Assembly: GCF_025231485.1 (NCBI RefSeq) | Contig: NZ_CP104003.1 | Span: 1,798,001 to 1,862,000, forward strand | Direction: 5' to 3' | From: Salinirubellus salinus | Lineage (GTDB): Archaea > Halobacteriota > Halobacteria > Halobacteriales > Haloarculaceae | Length of the DNA: 64,000 nt | In this document: piece by piece, positions 26,919-35,661 of the stretch | Layout of the letters: each line of letters begins with the position of its first letter | Position numbering within the stretch: the first letter of the stretch is position 1 | The notes under the pieces: model-generated | Seen by the model: the letters and a program-made list of their open reading frames with translations, nothing else | The model's database searches: none | Told to the model about the DNA's origin: nothing | Translations under genes and position numbers: made by a program

Positions 26919-27460
26919 GGGCTATCCGACCCACGGGCGCGACTTAGGTGTTCTCAAAGCCGGTCGCCAACCCGCCGCCCAGGCTACCGTGTGAGTCCGT
27001 GCGCGCGAGGTGCCGAGCCGGTGTCGCGACCCCCTCCGACGCACCCCCATATAAACCCGCACCCTGAGGTGAGTGTGTAACAACCCATTTAGCCGGCCTC
27101 GACGGGGGTGAGCGGACCGGTGACCGACCGTTCGGCGTTCGAGAGGGTCGAACCCGGCACAGAGCGGCGATTCGGACATTCTGTACGCGCTCTGAAATCG
27201 CGTGAGAAAGTCTCAGAGACCGTTTTCGGACCTTAATGTAGACTTAGCACTGGCGTGGGGCGTCTGACGTTTGGTGAACTCCCCTCAACCTTTATGTGCT
27301 CGTCAGTGTACGTCGGAATTACGCGACCCGGGCAGAAGACGGCGGGCACCGGCGCGCTGGGCTGGCCTCAACCTCCCCGTGCGCCAGTACGGGTACCACT
27401 GTGGTGCGCGGTGTCATAATCCTGCCGGCCACGGAGCCCAACGGGCGCGGAAGGAAAACA
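26919..27460. other. Divergent intergenic region mnhA / pilin, with promoters
   Basis: This 542-base stretch has no convincing gene. An AT-rich patch at 27047-27053 (CATATAA) could serve mnhA on the minus strand. CTTTATG at 27290-27296 is a good TATA box for the pilins and would give a leader of about 140 bases. A second AT-rich patch lies at 27229-27245. In-frame codons extend upstream of the pilin ATG but do not look coding. Confidence 0.5.
27290..27296 (+). promoter_or_regulatory. TATA-like element of the pilin pair
   Basis: CTTTATG is preceded by C/A-rich bases and is the strongest TATA match before the pilin ATG at 27461. It implies a long untranslated leader, unlike most promoters here, which would leave room for post-transcriptional control. 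Confidence 0.4.
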
Positions 27461-27892
27461 ATGGATATCAAGAACATCTTCACGGACGAGGACGCGGTGT
27501 CGCCGGTCATCGGCGTCATCCTGATGGTGGCCATCACCGTCATCCTCGCCGCCGTGATCGGCACATTCGTGCTCGGACTCGGTGACCAGGTACAGAACAA
27601 CGCGCCGCAGGCGACTTTCAGCTTCGACTACAATAACTTCGATGGGTCAGATGGTAGTGTCGTCGTAACCCACGACGGCGGTGATACGTTCAACAGCGAA
27701 AACACGCAGTCGCTGACGGTGAACGCTGATGGAAGTGAAATTGGTGACTTCAATGTCGCTACCAACGACATATCGGCCGGCGACTCCGCAACCACGAGTG
27801 CTATTAGTGGCGGCACAGAGGTCCGCGTAATCTGGACCTCCGCCAACGGCGGTAACACTGCAACCGTCGCCTCTGGTACCACCCCGAGCTAA
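27461..27892 (+). CDS. Archaeal type IV pilin (copy 1)
   Basis: This 143-residue protein has the PilA N-terminus [35 protein letters not shown] short charged leader is followed by the PibD cleavage region and the long hydrophobic helix that builds the pilus core. A Gly after the helix leads into a hydrophilic, Asp/Thr/Ser-rich head (residues 57-120) and a conserved end, [17 protein letters not shown]. Such pilins form adhesion pili. I chose the ATG at 27461 because the preserved leader peptide of the family is this short. The next pilin starts 3 bases after the stop. Confidence 0.9.
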   Translation: MDIKNIFTDEDAVSPVIGVILMVAITVILAAVIGTFVLGLGDQVQNNAPQATFSFDYNNFDGSDGSVVVTHDGGDTFNSENTQSLTVNADGSEIGDFNVATNDISAGDSATTSAISGGTEVRVIWTSANGGNTATVASGTTPS

Positions 27893-27895
27893 ACA

Positions 27896-28342
27896 ATGGA
27901 TATCAAGAACATCTTCACGGACGAGGACGCGGTGTCGCCGGTCATCGGCGTCATCCTGATGGTCGCCATCACGGTGATTCTGGCGGCCGTTATCGGCACA
28001 TTCGTGCTCGGTCTGGGTGACCAAGTGCAGAACAATGCGCCGCAGGCAACCTTCAGCTTCGATTACACCGAGGACGGATCCACCGCTGACTCCTACGAAG
28101 TCGTGGCTACCCACGACGGTGGCGACACGTTCACCAACGAGAACACGAACAGCCTTGTCGTTCAGGGGACGGACGATAGTTCGGCCACCATCAGCGAGGC
28201 CTTCGGGCTTTCCGGTGGCGTGAGCGCTGGCGATAGCGCTACGCTAAACGGCGCGGGTGACGGCACCGACGTCCGCATCATCTGGACCTCGGCCAACGGC
28301 GGCAACACCGCGACCGTCGCGTCCGGAACCGTCCCGAGCTAA
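27896..28342 (+). CDS. Archaeal type IV pilin (copy 2)
   Basis: This 148-residue tandem paralogue of copy 1 has an identical first 57 amino acids, and the first 68 DNA bases are also identical. The head (about 58-125) is unrelated in sequence, and the final 20 residues again match ([17 protein letters not shown]). The same AAACA precedes both ATGs. It is co-transcribed with copy 1, so mixed pili are possible. The pattern suggests duplication followed by diversification of the exposed part, perhaps by gene conversion at the ends. Confidence 0.9.
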   Translation: MDIKNIFTDEDAVSPVIGVILMVAITVILAAVIGTFVLGLGDQVQNNAPQATFSFDYTEDGSTADSYEVVATHDGGDTFTNENTNSLVVQGTDDSSATISEAFGLSGGVSAGDSATLNGAGDGTDVRIIWTSANGGNTATVASGTVPS

Positions 28343-28345
28343 ATA

Positions 28346-28361
28346 GAGCCACTCTCGGCTC
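28346..28361 (+). terminator. Possible terminator after the pilin pair
   Basis: GAGCC-ACTCTC-GGCTC forms a 5-base stem just after the stop of pilin 2. It is followed by a pyrimidine-rich run with several Ts (28362-28373), which fits an archaeal T-rich terminator. Confidence 0.4.
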
Positions 28362-28417
28362 GTTTCTTCCGTTTATCACCCGCCGAGTGACGACTCCCCG
28401 TGCAGAAGTCACGATGC

Positions 28418-28424
28418 CTTTATC
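28418..28424 (+). promoter_or_regulatory. TATA-like element of the secreted-protein gene
   Basis: CTTTATC is centred 28 bases before the ATG at 28449, the arrangement for a leaderless transcript. It separates this operon from the pilins. Confidence 0.5.
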
Positions 28425-28448
28425 AGATGACTGACCAACGCTAATCCA

Positions 28449-28952
28449 ATGCAAGCCGGTCGGCTCGCCGCGACACTCACCGTCGCCGTGGTCCTCGTCA
28501 CGTCCCTCCTCTCCGGTCCGCTCGTCGGTGCGGCGGACCTCTCGCCCGCACCAGAGGTAGACGACTCGTTCGGCCCCGGACAGGGGTCGATGAACGTCAC
28601 TGTCCACTCGGTGCCCGACGAAGCCAGACTCGTCCAGTCGGACTTCGGCGCAGGTGCGTACTTCCTCCGGCTGGACTCGGCCGACGTGACCCTCTCGAAC
28701 GTGGTCGGCCAGCCAATCCTCGTCTACAAGCTCCGCGTCTCCGGACTCGTCTTCGTCAGTTCGCGCAACACCTTCGTCACGGAGGCCGACGAGGGACGGA
28801 TGACCGTCCCCTTCGCCGAGGACACCGTCCAGCGCGAGCGGGTGAACGAGAGCGTGGAGGAGTACCCCGCCGAGATCGTCGTCGGTGTCCTCGCCAACGA
28901 CGAGGAGCGAGTCGTCCACCGGACGAACGTCACCGTCGAGGTGAAGCGATGA
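28449..28952 (+). CDS. Secreted haloarchaeal protein of unknown function
   Basis: This 167-residue protein has a clear N-terminal signal peptide (RLAATLTVAVVLVTSLLSGPLVGAADL). The mature part is rich in Val, Asp and Glu (NVTVHSVPDEARLVQSDFGAGAYFLRLDSADVTLSNVVG) and looks like an all-beta extracellular domain. Several N-x-T/S sites are candidates for N-glycosylation. No family was recognised. Its stop overlaps the start of the next membrane protein (ATGA), so the two are co-translated and probably cooperate at the cell surface. Confidence 0.75.
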   Translation: MQAGRLAATLTVAVVLVTSLLSGPLVGAADLSPAPEVDDSFGPGQGSMNVTVHSVPDEARLVQSDFGAGAYFLRLDSADVTLSNVVGQPILVYKLRVSGLVFVSSRNTFVTEADEGRMTVPFAEDTVQRERVNESVEEYPAEIVVGVLANDEERVVHRTNVTVEVKR

Positions 28953-30865
28953 GCACGCCGTCGCTCGACAGCGAGCAGTACGAGAGCACCCGCGAAGAGG
29001 TGACGGCGACGCTCAAGTCCGTGGGCCGAAGCCTGTTCGGCGACCGACTCGGGCTCACGCTGTTCCTCGCCAGTGTCCTCCTGTTCGCACTCTGGTGGGC
29101 CACCGCCGTCCGAATCAACGACAACTACACCATCGCCAACACGCTCGTCGCACTCCTCGACGGCCAGCTCCACCTCGAGAGCGCCCCCTACTTCCAGCAC
29201 TTCTACGGCCCGGAGGACCGCTTCAACACGCCCGGGATGCACCTCGTCGACGGGAAGCTCTACGGCCGGAACTACGGCCAGCTGTTCTTCGCGCTCCCGT
29301 TCGCCGCCGCGTTCCGTGGCATCTTCACCGTCTTCGACCCGCGGCTCGCCGTCGCGGGGCTGTGGAGTCTCGGCCTGCTCGCGCTCGCCTACACGGTCGG
29401 CACGCAGGTCGAGCGCCCCGACCTGTTCACCGTCGCTGGCTCGGTGCTCGCACTGGCCGCGTTCGGACTGAACGTCGCACTGGCCACGGACCTCGACCCG
29501 ACGAACGCGGCGCTGATGGGTCTCCAGCTCTCGACGATGGTCGCCGCGGCGTTCGTGGGCGTACTGGGCTACCGACTGGTCGCCGAACTCTACGACCGAC
29601 GACTCGGGCTCGCCGCGGGCGTCACGCTCGTCCTCGCCTCGCCCGTCGCGTACTGGGCCGACCTCCCCAAGCGCCACACCGTGACCGCGCTGTTCGTGAT
29701 GTGCGCGCTCTACACGCTGTATCGGTCGCGAACGGCCGACTCCGACACCGAGGCGTTCCGTTTCCGCGCGCTGAGTTACGTCTGGCCGGGGTTGATGGCG
29801 TGGACGCACGCACCCGAGGGGGCGCTGCTCCTCTTCGCCGTCGGCGTGGCGGACTTCGGGACGCGTGGACTCCGTGGCCTCGACGTGCGGCAGACCGCGA
29901 TGCTCGGTGGCGTCGTGCTCTGCTCGCTGGTGCCGTTCCTCCTCACGAACTACGCCATCTCCGGCAATCCGGTGCTCCCGCCGCGATTCCTCCCGGACTA
30001 CGGCCCGGCCGTCTCGTCGCTGGTGGGGACGAGCGCCGACGGCGCGGGCGGGGCTGGTGGGGCCGCCGCGGGCAACGCCGCGGCCACCGCCGCGGCGAGC
30101 AACGGCCCCGGTCTCTTCAGCATCGCACGCAGTGCCGCCTTCCGCGTCGCCGAGGGGTTGCTCCGGCCTCTCACCGACCCGACGTCCGTCTACCAGACGT
30201 TCGTCCGGAGCGGCTACATCGACGGCGTGAGCGTCAACAACGGCGCGCAGGCCATCGACCTCTCCGTGCTGGAGAGCATGCCGCTGCTCGGCGCGTTCGT
30301 CGCCGCCCCCGTCGTCGTGGGCCGGTACGTGCGGCGTTCGGGCACCAGTCTCCGCGCGTCCCTCGACCGACCCGTCGCCGTCCTCGACGTGTTCGCGCTC
30401 GTCTACACGCTCGGGATGCTCGCGCTCTACCTCCCGAGCCTCCCCATCCACGCACAGGTCACCGTCCGCTACCTCCACCCCATCTACGTCCTCGGGCTCT
30501 ACGCCGTCGTCCGGTTGCCGGCGGTCCGCCGAATCGTCGCCGAGCGTGGCCGTCTCCTGACGTGGACGTTCCTCGCGAGCGTGTTCGTCGGTGGGCAGTT
30601 ACTGCTCGCGGGCCTCGTCCTCGTCGACGCGAGCGTCGGCGAGTCCGCGCAGGCCCACGCGCTGTTGAACCTCGCGACGGCCGGGCTGGTCGCCGCTGTC
30701 GTCCTCGGTCTGACGGTGCTGGACAGCGACGACCCGCGGGCACTCGCGGCGGGGGCGATCTCGCTCGGGCTCGCCGCGGCGGCGACGGCAGCGTTCGTCC
30801 TCCTCTCGCGGCTGTATCACGTCACGAGCGGCGAGTTCCTGTTGCCGCTGGTGCCAGTGTTCTGA
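28949..30865 (+). CDS. Multi-pass membrane protein, GT-C glycosyltransferase-like
   Basis: This 638-residue protein has about 11-13 transmembrane segments. An early extracellular loop ([57 protein letters not shown]) resembles the acidic first loop of GT-C (family 39/ArnT-like) transferases. A low-complexity Gly/Ala loop lies near residues 360-385. The assignment to GT-C is an inference from layout, not from a catalytic motif I can prove. It is coupled to the secreted protein before it; glycan transfer to a surface protein would fit. Confidence 0.6.
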   Translation: MSTPSLDSEQYESTREEVTATLKSVGRSLFGDRLGLTLFLASVLLFALWWATAVRINDNYTIANTLVALLDGQLHLESAPYFQHFYGPEDRFNTPGMHLVDGKLYGRNYGQLFFALPFAAAFRGIFTVFDPRLAVAGLWSLGLLALAYTVGTQVERPDLFTVAGSVLALAAFGLNVALATDLDPTNAALMGLQLSTMVAAAFVGVLGYRLVAELYDRRLGLAAGVTLVLASPVAYWADLPKRHTVTALFVMCALYTLYRSRTADSDTEAFRFRALSYVWPGLMAWTHAPEGALLLFAVGVADFGTRGLRGLDVRQTAMLGGVVLCSLVPFLLTNYAISGNPVLPPRFLPDYGPAVSSLVGTSADGAGGAGGAAAGNAAATAAASNGPGLFSIARSAAFRVAEGLLRPLTDPTSVYQTFVRSGYIDGVSVNNGAQAIDLSVLESMPLLGAFVAAPVVVGRYVRRSGTSLRASLDRPVAVLDVFALVYTLGMLALYLPSLPIHAQVTVRYLHPIYVLGLYAVVRLPAVRRIVAERGRLLTWTFLASVFVGGQLLLAGLVLVDASVGESAQAHALLNLATAGLVAAVVLGLTVLDSDDPRALAAGAISLGLAAAATAAFVLLSRLYHVTSGEFLLPLVPVF

Positions 30866-30917
30866 CCATCCCGTCCCGTTCCATCAGGCTTTAGCACCGG
30901 CCACCCGCACCGGCGAC

Positions 30918-31487
30918 ATGGACCAACTCGTCGAGTCGCTGCGGAACACGCCCGTCATCCAGAAGGGAGAGTACCACTACTTCGTCCACCCCATCAGCGA
31001 CGGGGTGCCGATGCTCGAGCCCTCGCTCCTGCGCGAGGTCGTCATCAAGATCATCCGGAAGGCCGACCTCGAGGACGTCGACAAGATCGTCACGCCACAG
31101 GCGATGGGCATCCACATCTCGACGGCCGTCTCGCTGATGACCGACATCCCGCTCGTCGTCATCCGCAAGCGCCAGTACGGGCTGGAGGGCGAGGTGGCGC
31201 TCTCGCAGGTCACCGGCTACTCGGAGTCCGAGATGTACGTCAACGACGTGAAGCCGGGCGACCGCGTGCTCGTCCTCGACGACGTGCTCTCGACCGGCGG
31301 CACCCTGAAGGCCATCACCGGCGCGCTCGACGAGGTCGGTGCCGAGGTCGTCGACGTCGTCGCCGTCATCAAGAAGGAGGGCGGCGAGAACGAACTCGAA
31401 GGGACCGACTACGAGGCCAAGACGCTCGTCAACATCCGCATGGACGGCGACGAAGTCGTCATCGTCGACGAGCAGGGCGACGGCTAG
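30918..31487 (+). CDS. hpt: Hypoxanthine/adenine-type phosphoribosyltransferase
   Basis: The 189-residue protein has the PRPP-binding motif [17 protein letters not shown] near residue 117 and a preceding [17 protein letters not shown] loop. It matches the haloarchaeal HGPRTase-like family, which catalyses purine base plus PRPP to nucleotide. The start at ATG 30918 gives [14 protein letters not shown], as expected. Base specificity cannot be decided from sequence alone. It is transcribed after the GT-C-like gene but likely independently. Confidence 0.88.
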   Translation: MDQLVESLRNTPVIQKGEYHYFVHPISDGVPMLEPSLLREVVIKIIRKADLEDVDKIVTPQAMGIHISTAVSLMTDIPLVVIRKRQYGLEGEVALSQVTGYSESEMYVNDVKPGDRVLVLDDVLSTGGTLKAITGALDEVGAEVVDVVAVIKKEGGENELEGTDYEAKTLVNIRMDGDEVVIVDEQGDG

Positions 31488-31557
31488 TCCGTCTCCCGAC
31501 CGGGACTGGCACAGGCCAATGGCAGGCTGATACGTCCGCCGCGCGTCCGGTGGACCG

Positions 31558-32127
31558 ATGGTGTCGTTCCTCCTCGTCTACGCGACCGGTGAAGGACAGA
31601 CCACGAAAGTCGCGACGCGCATCGCCGACGCGCTCGCCGAGCGCGGCCACGAGACCACGACGGTCGAACTCGGCGGCGGGGGCGGGGCCGACGTCGACGT
31701 CGAGGCCCACGACGCGGTGCTCGTCGGTGCCTCCATCCACATGGGCAAGCACCAGAAGGCCGTCCGGCGGTTCGTCGAGTCACACCGGGAGGCGCTCGCC
31801 GGGAGACCGACGGCGTTCTTCCAGGTCTCGCTCTCCTCGGCCACCGACGAGGGCGCTGCCGAGGCCGCCGAGTACGCCGAGGAGCTGTTCGAGCGGACCG
31901 ACTGGCACCCCGACCGCATCGGGCTCTTCGGCGGCGCCCTGCGCTTCTCCGAGTACGGCCTCCTCACCCGGTTCATGATGAAACGCATCGTGAAGGAGAA
32001 CATGCCAGACGTGGACACCGGGACTGACACGGAGTTCACCGACTGGGCGGACGTGGACGCGTTCGCCAACGACGTCGCCGCGTTCGTCGAAGGCAGACTG
32101 GGTGTGGTGCCGCCGCGAGCCGACTGA
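31558..32127 (+). CDS. Flavodoxin-domain protein (HemG-like)
   Basis: This 189-residue protein has an N-terminal FMN phosphate-binding loop (LLVYATGEGQTTKVATRIADAL). An EAHDAVLVGASIHMGKHQKAVRRFVESHREAL segment is typical of menaquinone-dependent protoporphyrinogen oxidase HemG and relatives, and the C-terminal part includes FGGALRFSEYGLLTRFMMKRI. It should be a cytoplasmic or membrane-associated flavoprotein. A role in heme synthesis is possible but unproven; no other heme gene is in the window. Confidence 0.8.
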   Translation: MVSFLLVYATGEGQTTKVATRIADALAERGHETTTVELGGGGGADVDVEAHDAVLVGASIHMGKHQKAVRRFVESHREALAGRPTAFFQVSLSSATDEGAAEAAEYAEELFERTDWHPDRIGLFGGALRFSEYGLLTRFMMKRIVKENMPDVDTGTDTEFTDWADVDAFANDVAAFVEGRLGVVPPRAD

Positions 32128-32865
32128 CCGAGTCCCGGCGGCGACCGCTCCTCGCGTCGACGGACACTCAGCAAACGCCGGACACAGCAGCCAGAGACCG
32201 CCACGGCGACGTTTCCAGTTTCGAGTCGGTGAATCGAAGTCCTGCAGCACCGAATCGGACACACAGAATCCGAGTTGAAACGGCTCGAGAGGCACAGAGA
32301 GTCCCTCTCCAGTCCGCTCCGACCACTGACACCCACAATATCTCCCGGAGTATCACTATCGTGAATGGCCGTGTCCGAGTGTCTCAGGCTCGCCAGCGCG
32401 TCGAAACGGAGCCCACGGGAGCTATCGATATCCGAGGGGGGTCACCGACCGTGCTCGTGCGTCAGGGAGTCGACGTCGCCCACCGAGACATGAAAGGGAC
32501 GTTGACAGCCACGAGGTGTCCCCAGACGACCGGATTCGTACACTGCAAATCCGCGAGACAGGCCGCCCCGCATCGTTCACCCACCGCTCGGCACGGTGTC
32601 TCTCTCGGGGATTCAACTCGGTGTTCGAGGCTGGAGGCGACTGTAGACGGTTTATCTCGGCCGGAGCCGCTCTCGTTCGCCTGGAGCCGTGTGTCCACAG
32701 CCATCGTCCGAGCCTTTCGTTCACGTCTCCTCGCGGCTCATCGTGCGAATTCGTGGGGACACTCGGCTCTGCCGCCCGAATCCGAGTGTTCGTATCACCG
32801 GTGAGAACCACGGTTCAGCAACGAGCGTCCCAGCTCCAGAGCGGGAGATAGATATCGGTGGTCGG
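32128..32865. other. Gene-poor, lower-GC stretch next to tnpB
   Basis: These 738 bases have lower GC than the flanks and only short ORFs on both strands, with Arg/Ser-rich, non-haloarchaeal composition. I see no protein I would call. The part next to tnpB (32720-32865) is where its guide RNA would be encoded. The rest may be decayed DNA from earlier insertions. Confidence 0.5.
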
Positions 32866-32878
32866 CTACGCAGCCGAC
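32861..32878 (-). ncRNA. Hairpin at the tnpB 3' end, probable omega-RNA (sotRNA) stem
   Basis: GTCGGCT-4 nt-AGCCGAC is a perfect 7-base stem spanning the tnpB stop codon. In haloarchaeal IS1341 elements, sense-overlapping RNAs cover the 3' end of tnpB; in IS605 systems such RNAs guide TnpB. The true RNA would extend in both directions, and its guide would lie to the left of this hairpin. Confidence 0.4.
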
Positions 32879-34095
32879 TCATCGGCGGACTCCTCCTCGG
32901 ACCCGACTGGGTAGGGGTGGAACGCCCCATTCGGATTCACCGTCCCCGATTTCAGGGCACACCGACGGGTGCCCGTCCGTGACGACGACTGTTGGCCGCC
33001 ACGGACCGCTCGCATCGCGACGTTCTTCGCGGCGTTGTAATCCGCATTCGCACTCGCGCCGCACTCCAGACACCGGAACGTCGCTCTATCCCTCCGGTTG
33101 GACTGGTCGCAGTACCCACACTCGGCACACGTTCGTGAGGTTCCTCGCGGTGCGACGAAGACCACCTCGATTCCCTCGCTTTCGGCCTTGTACTCGACGA
33201 ACCGGGCCAGCGCCGCGTACGCCCAGTAGTGCGAGAACTCGGCTCGGGAGACCAGACACTGGATGCTGGAGAGGTTCTCCAGCGCGATGATCGAACAGTC
33301 GTAGCGAGAAGCCTCGTCCACGATCGCCCGAGACACCTCGTGCAACCGATTCCGGATGTACCGGCGTTCCCGGCTCCCGAGACGCTCGACGATTAGGTGC
33401 GCAGCACGACTCCCGACCCGTTCGAGTGAACGCCGACGCTTCGCGTGCTCGCGACAGACGTGTGCCAATTCACGGCCCGAGAAGAACCGCGCCGTGCTCG
33501 TCACCGCGATATTCTCGACACCGAGGTCGACTCCGAGAACCGCTCCGTTCCCGGCAGTCTCCACCGTGCTCAGCGGCCGACGGAACCCGAGGTGGAGTCT
33601 GAGCTCTTCATCACGGAGTGACAGGGTACTCTCCGTCAGCGACCACGCCTCGTCCTCGAGGAACTGGTGCTGATACCCCTCCCCATCGCTCGGCAAGCAC
33701 AGGTCACACCGGACTCGACCCTCGACCGTCGCGAGCGAGACCGTCCCGTCGTCGAACAGCGAGAGACACCGCGCATCGTACGTCAGCGTTGGCGCGCGGA
33801 AGCGTGGCTTGCTCGTCGGGAGCCCCTTCTCACGGCGATCCGCACACGTCTTCAGCGCGGACGCGACCTGTTTCGTCACGAGAATCGCGTGTTGACTGCC
33901 CAGGTCAGTCTGCTCTCGAATGGCGTCGTACGCCATCGACTGGATCGTCCGCGCATCGGTCGTGTGTGGCCACGCACACTCGGTCGCCAGTCGGCACGCC
34001 TCGTGCCAATCCGAGAGCGTCCGCTCCAGCAGCGCTCGGGCTTCCTCGCTCGCGCGCAGGCGCTTCACCGCCGTTCGGTACTCGTAGTCGGCCAC
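32866..34095 (-). CDS. tnpB: RNA-guided endonuclease TnpB (IS200/IS605 family)
   Basis: The 409-residue protein has all three RuvC acidic residues: Asp190 in GVDLGVENIAV, Glu273 in IIALENLS and Asp352 in NADYNAAKNVA. It also has an intact zinc finger (Cys323, 326, 342, 345; CAECG...CLECG). The N-terminal half is helical, as in TnpB. It therefore looks catalytically competent. TnpB cuts DNA next to a target-adjacent motif with its omega-RNA and helps element survival. The start is GTG at 34095, the only start codon before an in-frame stop; it sits inside a palindrome. No tnpA is present. Confidence 0.9.
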   Translation of the reverse strand: MADYEYRTAVKRLRASEEARALLERTLSDWHEACRLATECAWPHTTDARTIQSMAYDAIREQTDLGSQHAILVTKQVASALKTCADRREKGLPTSKPRFRAPTLTYDARCLSLFDDGTVSLATVEGRVRCDLCLPSDGEGYQHQFLEDEAWSLTESTLSLRDEELRLHLGFRRPLSTVETAGNGAVLGVDLGVENIAVTSTARFFSGRELAHVCREHAKRRRSLERVGSRAAHLIVERLGSRERRYIRNRLHEVSRAIVDEASRYDCSIIALENLSSIQCLVSRAEFSHYWAYAALARFVEYKAESEGIEVVFVAPRGTSRTCAECGYCDQSNRRDRATFRCLECGASANADYNAAKNVAMRAVRGGQQSSSRTGTRRCALKSGTVNPNGAFHPYPVGSEEESADESAA

Positions 34096-34108
34096 GAGGC
34101 CTCGTGGC
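34091..34108. repeat. Perfect 18-base palindrome at the tnpB left end
   Basis: GCCACGAGGCCTCGTGGC is its own reverse complement and overlaps the GTG start of tnpB. It could be the left-end hairpin used by IS605-type elements or an operator of tnpB. Confidence 0.5.
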
Positions 34109-34158
34109 GCGTGCTGGTATTTGAACTCTCGCCGGAGCGGTCAAGATATCTAATTTGG

Positions 34159-34200
34159 GCCGAAACGTCACAGAGCAGGCTTTAGAGAGTTTGTTTCGGC
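34159..34200. repeat. Inverted repeat downstream of tRNA-Met
   Basis: GCCGAAAC (34159-34166) and GTTTCGGC (34193-34200) are 8-base arms with a 26-base loop, immediately 3' of the minus-strand tRNA. They may end or process the tRNA transcript. Confidence 0.4.
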
Positions 34201-34205
34201 AAAAG

Positions 34206-34280
34206 TAGCGGGAAGAAGATTTGAACTTCTGATCTCCGGGTTATGAGCCCGGCGGAATCTCCTGGCTATCCCATCCCGCT
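34206..34280 (-). tRNA. Initiator tRNA-Met (CAT)
   Basis: The 75-base cloverleaf on the minus strand has acceptor AGCGGG/CCCGCTA, with the A1:U72 pair expected of an archaeal initiator. The anticodon arm is CCGGG-CTCATAA-CCCGG, with the three G:C pairs typical of initiators and anticodon CAT. The T arm is AGAAG-TTCAAAT-CTTCT. There is no intron and no encoded CCA. Confidence 0.93.
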
Positions 34281-34348
34281 ACCTCTTCGTAATCCGACGC
34301 GCCGTTTAAGGGTTGTGATGCGGTTCCCGTCCGGGAGTTCTCCCCGTG

Positions 34349-34849
34349 TCAGTTCGTCTCGTGGACGCGCCAGGTGACGAGCGACTCGGTGACGTAGTTG
34401 ACGAGCATCCCGAGCCCGATGCCACAGAGCGAGGCCACCAGCAGCCAGAGGTCGACGCCGAACGCCGAGAGGTCGACGAACAGCGCCCGGTAGACGAACG
34501 AGAACACCACCAGCTGGACGGCGATGCCGGCGACGCGGACGAGGTTGGAGGTGAGCAGTCGTCGGAGTCGGCTCGTCCCCCCGCCGTCGGCGCTCCGGAA
34601 CGTCCAGTTGTCGTTCAGCAGGAACATCACGACGATGGCCGTCTCGATACCGAGTGCCTTCGCCACCTCCGGGGCGAGGTGGGGGACGCCGAGGAAGCCC
34701 GCGAGTGTGGCGGCCAGCCCGAGTTCGGAGCTGAGCAGGAGGACGGCGTTGTCGCAGACGGCGCCGACGACGCCGACGGAGGCGAACTGGCCGAAGCGGA
34801 CGACCGAGAGGAGCGACCGGAGCTGGTCGCCGATGGACTGGGTGCTCAT
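34349..34849 (-). CDS. GtrA-family membrane protein
   Basis: This 166-residue protein with four transmembrane helices has the GtrA signature VRFGQFASVGVVGAVCDNAVLLL and a conserved MFLLNDNWTFR. GtrA proteins are proposed to flip or handle lipid-linked sugars in O-antigen and wall glycan synthesis. One base separates it from the GT2 gene before it, so the two form an operon. The ATG at 34849 gives MSTQSIGDQLRS, near the expected family length. Confidence 0.87.
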   Translation of the reverse strand: MSTQSIGDQLRSLLSVVRFGQFASVGVVGAVCDNAVLLLSSELGLAATLAGFLGVPHLAPEVAKALGIETAIVVMFLLNDNWTFRSADGGGTSRLRRLLTSNLVRVAGIAVQLVVFSFVYRALFVDLSAFGVDLWLLVASLCGIGLGMLVNYVTESLVTWRVHETN

Positions 34850-34850
34850 C

Positions 34851-35612
34851 TCACTCGCGCTCCACGAGTGCCGTCTCCTCTCGCGCCCGCGTCGCCGGCG
34901 GCGGGGAGCGGTCACCGATGCGTTTCGCCCGGTGGCGGACGACGAACAGCGCCCGACCCATGTCGAGCGTCGTCCGCACGGGGTCGACAGTCGATTCGGG
35001 GGCGTCCTCCCACTCGATGGGGACCTCCCTGATGTCGAGGTCGAGCGCACCCGCCACCGCGAGCAGTTCGACGTCCCACGCGAACCCCGGCTCGTAGAGG
35101 TGCGGTCTGACCCGCTCCCACGCGGCCGTCGTGATGGCCTTGGCGCCACACTGGTAGTCGTAGAGCTTCGCCGCCAGCAGCCGGCGGGCGGTCCACGCGA
35201 AGGCGTCGCCGAGCCGCCGGCGAGCGAACGTCTGGTGGCTCAACACGCGTGCCTCGGGGTGACGACGGGAGCCGGCCGCGACGTCGGCGCCGTCGAACAC
35301 CGCCTCGACGACGTGGGCGGCGTACTCCGCGGCGGTGCTACCGTCGGCGTCGACGAACAGGAGGTACTCCACGTCCGGCGCCAGCGCCTCGAAACCGGCG
35401 GTGATAGCGGCACCCTTGCCCCGGCGCTCGGGGGAGACGGACACCTCCGCGGGGAGGGACTCGAGCGCGTCGACCACGTCCGGGTCGGGGGCGTCGACCT
35501 CGATCCGGATGGTGGCGGGCGCCAACCGCTCGTCCAGCCCACGGACGTACGTCGAGAGCAACTCGACGTCCGGCTCGTAGGCCGGGACCACCACACCCAA
35601 GCTACCACTCAT
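34851..35612 (-). CDS. Glycosyltransferase family 2, dolichyl-phosphate sugar synthase-like
   Basis: The 253-residue GT-A protein has VVVPAYEPDVELL (nucleotide-binding start), YLLFVDADGSTAAEY (DxD-type metal motif) and the DPM1-type block LYDYQCGAKAITTAAWERV. The end lacks membrane helices. It likely transfers a sugar to dolichyl phosphate on the cytoplasmic face for S-layer N-glycosylation. A perfect 7-base hairpin lies upstream at 35646-35661. The partner is GtrA. Confidence 0.88.
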   Translation of the reverse strand: MSGSLGVVVPAYEPDVELLSTYVRGLDERLAPATIRIEVDAPDPDVVDALESLPAEVSVSPERRGKGAAITAGFEALAPDVEYLLFVDADGSTAAEYAAHVVEAVFDGADVAAGSRRHPEARVLSHQTFARRRLGDAFAWTARRLLAAKLYDYQCGAKAITTAAWERVRPHLYEPGFAWDVELLAVAGALDLDIREVPIEWEDAPESTVDPVRTTLDMGRALFVVRHRAKRIGDRSPPPATRAREETALVERE

Positions 35613-35645
35613 TGCTCACCTACACCGTGCGCCGGGAGAAAAGCC

Positions 35646-35661
35646 GTTCGCCTCGGCGAAC
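35646..35661. promoter_or_regulatory. Hairpin/palindrome upstream of the GT2-gtrA operon
   Basis: GTTCGCC-TC-GGCGAAC is a perfect 7-base inverted repeat 34 bases before the GT2 start. It may be an operator or an mRNA leader hairpin. Confidence 0.35.

Larger units (their letters stand above)
32841..34126 (-). mobile_element. IS200/IS605-type element with tnpB only (IS1341-like); ends approximate
   Basis: A single tnpB gene without tnpA is bounded by structured ends. The right end has the hairpin at 32861-32878, which overlaps the tnpB stop. The left end has a perfect 18-base palindrome at 34091-34108, over the start codon, and TTCAA (minus strand) at 34121-34125, a possible target-adjacent motif. 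The exact ends are inferred. The GC is lower than in the host genes. Confidence 0.6.

Noticed and set aside
26919-27180. Minus-strand ORF upstream of mnhA
   Set aside because: It has Arg/Ser/Gly-rich composition, spans the promoter region and has no homologous features.
27296-27460. N-terminal extension of pilin 1
   Set aside because: The frame is open upstream, but the family always starts with the short charged leader at MDIKNIF. The extension lacks coding character.
32229-32851. Short ORFs on both strands in the gene-poor stretch
   Set aside because: They overlap each other, are rich in Arg and Ser, lack acidic bias and show no motif or ribosome-binding sequence.
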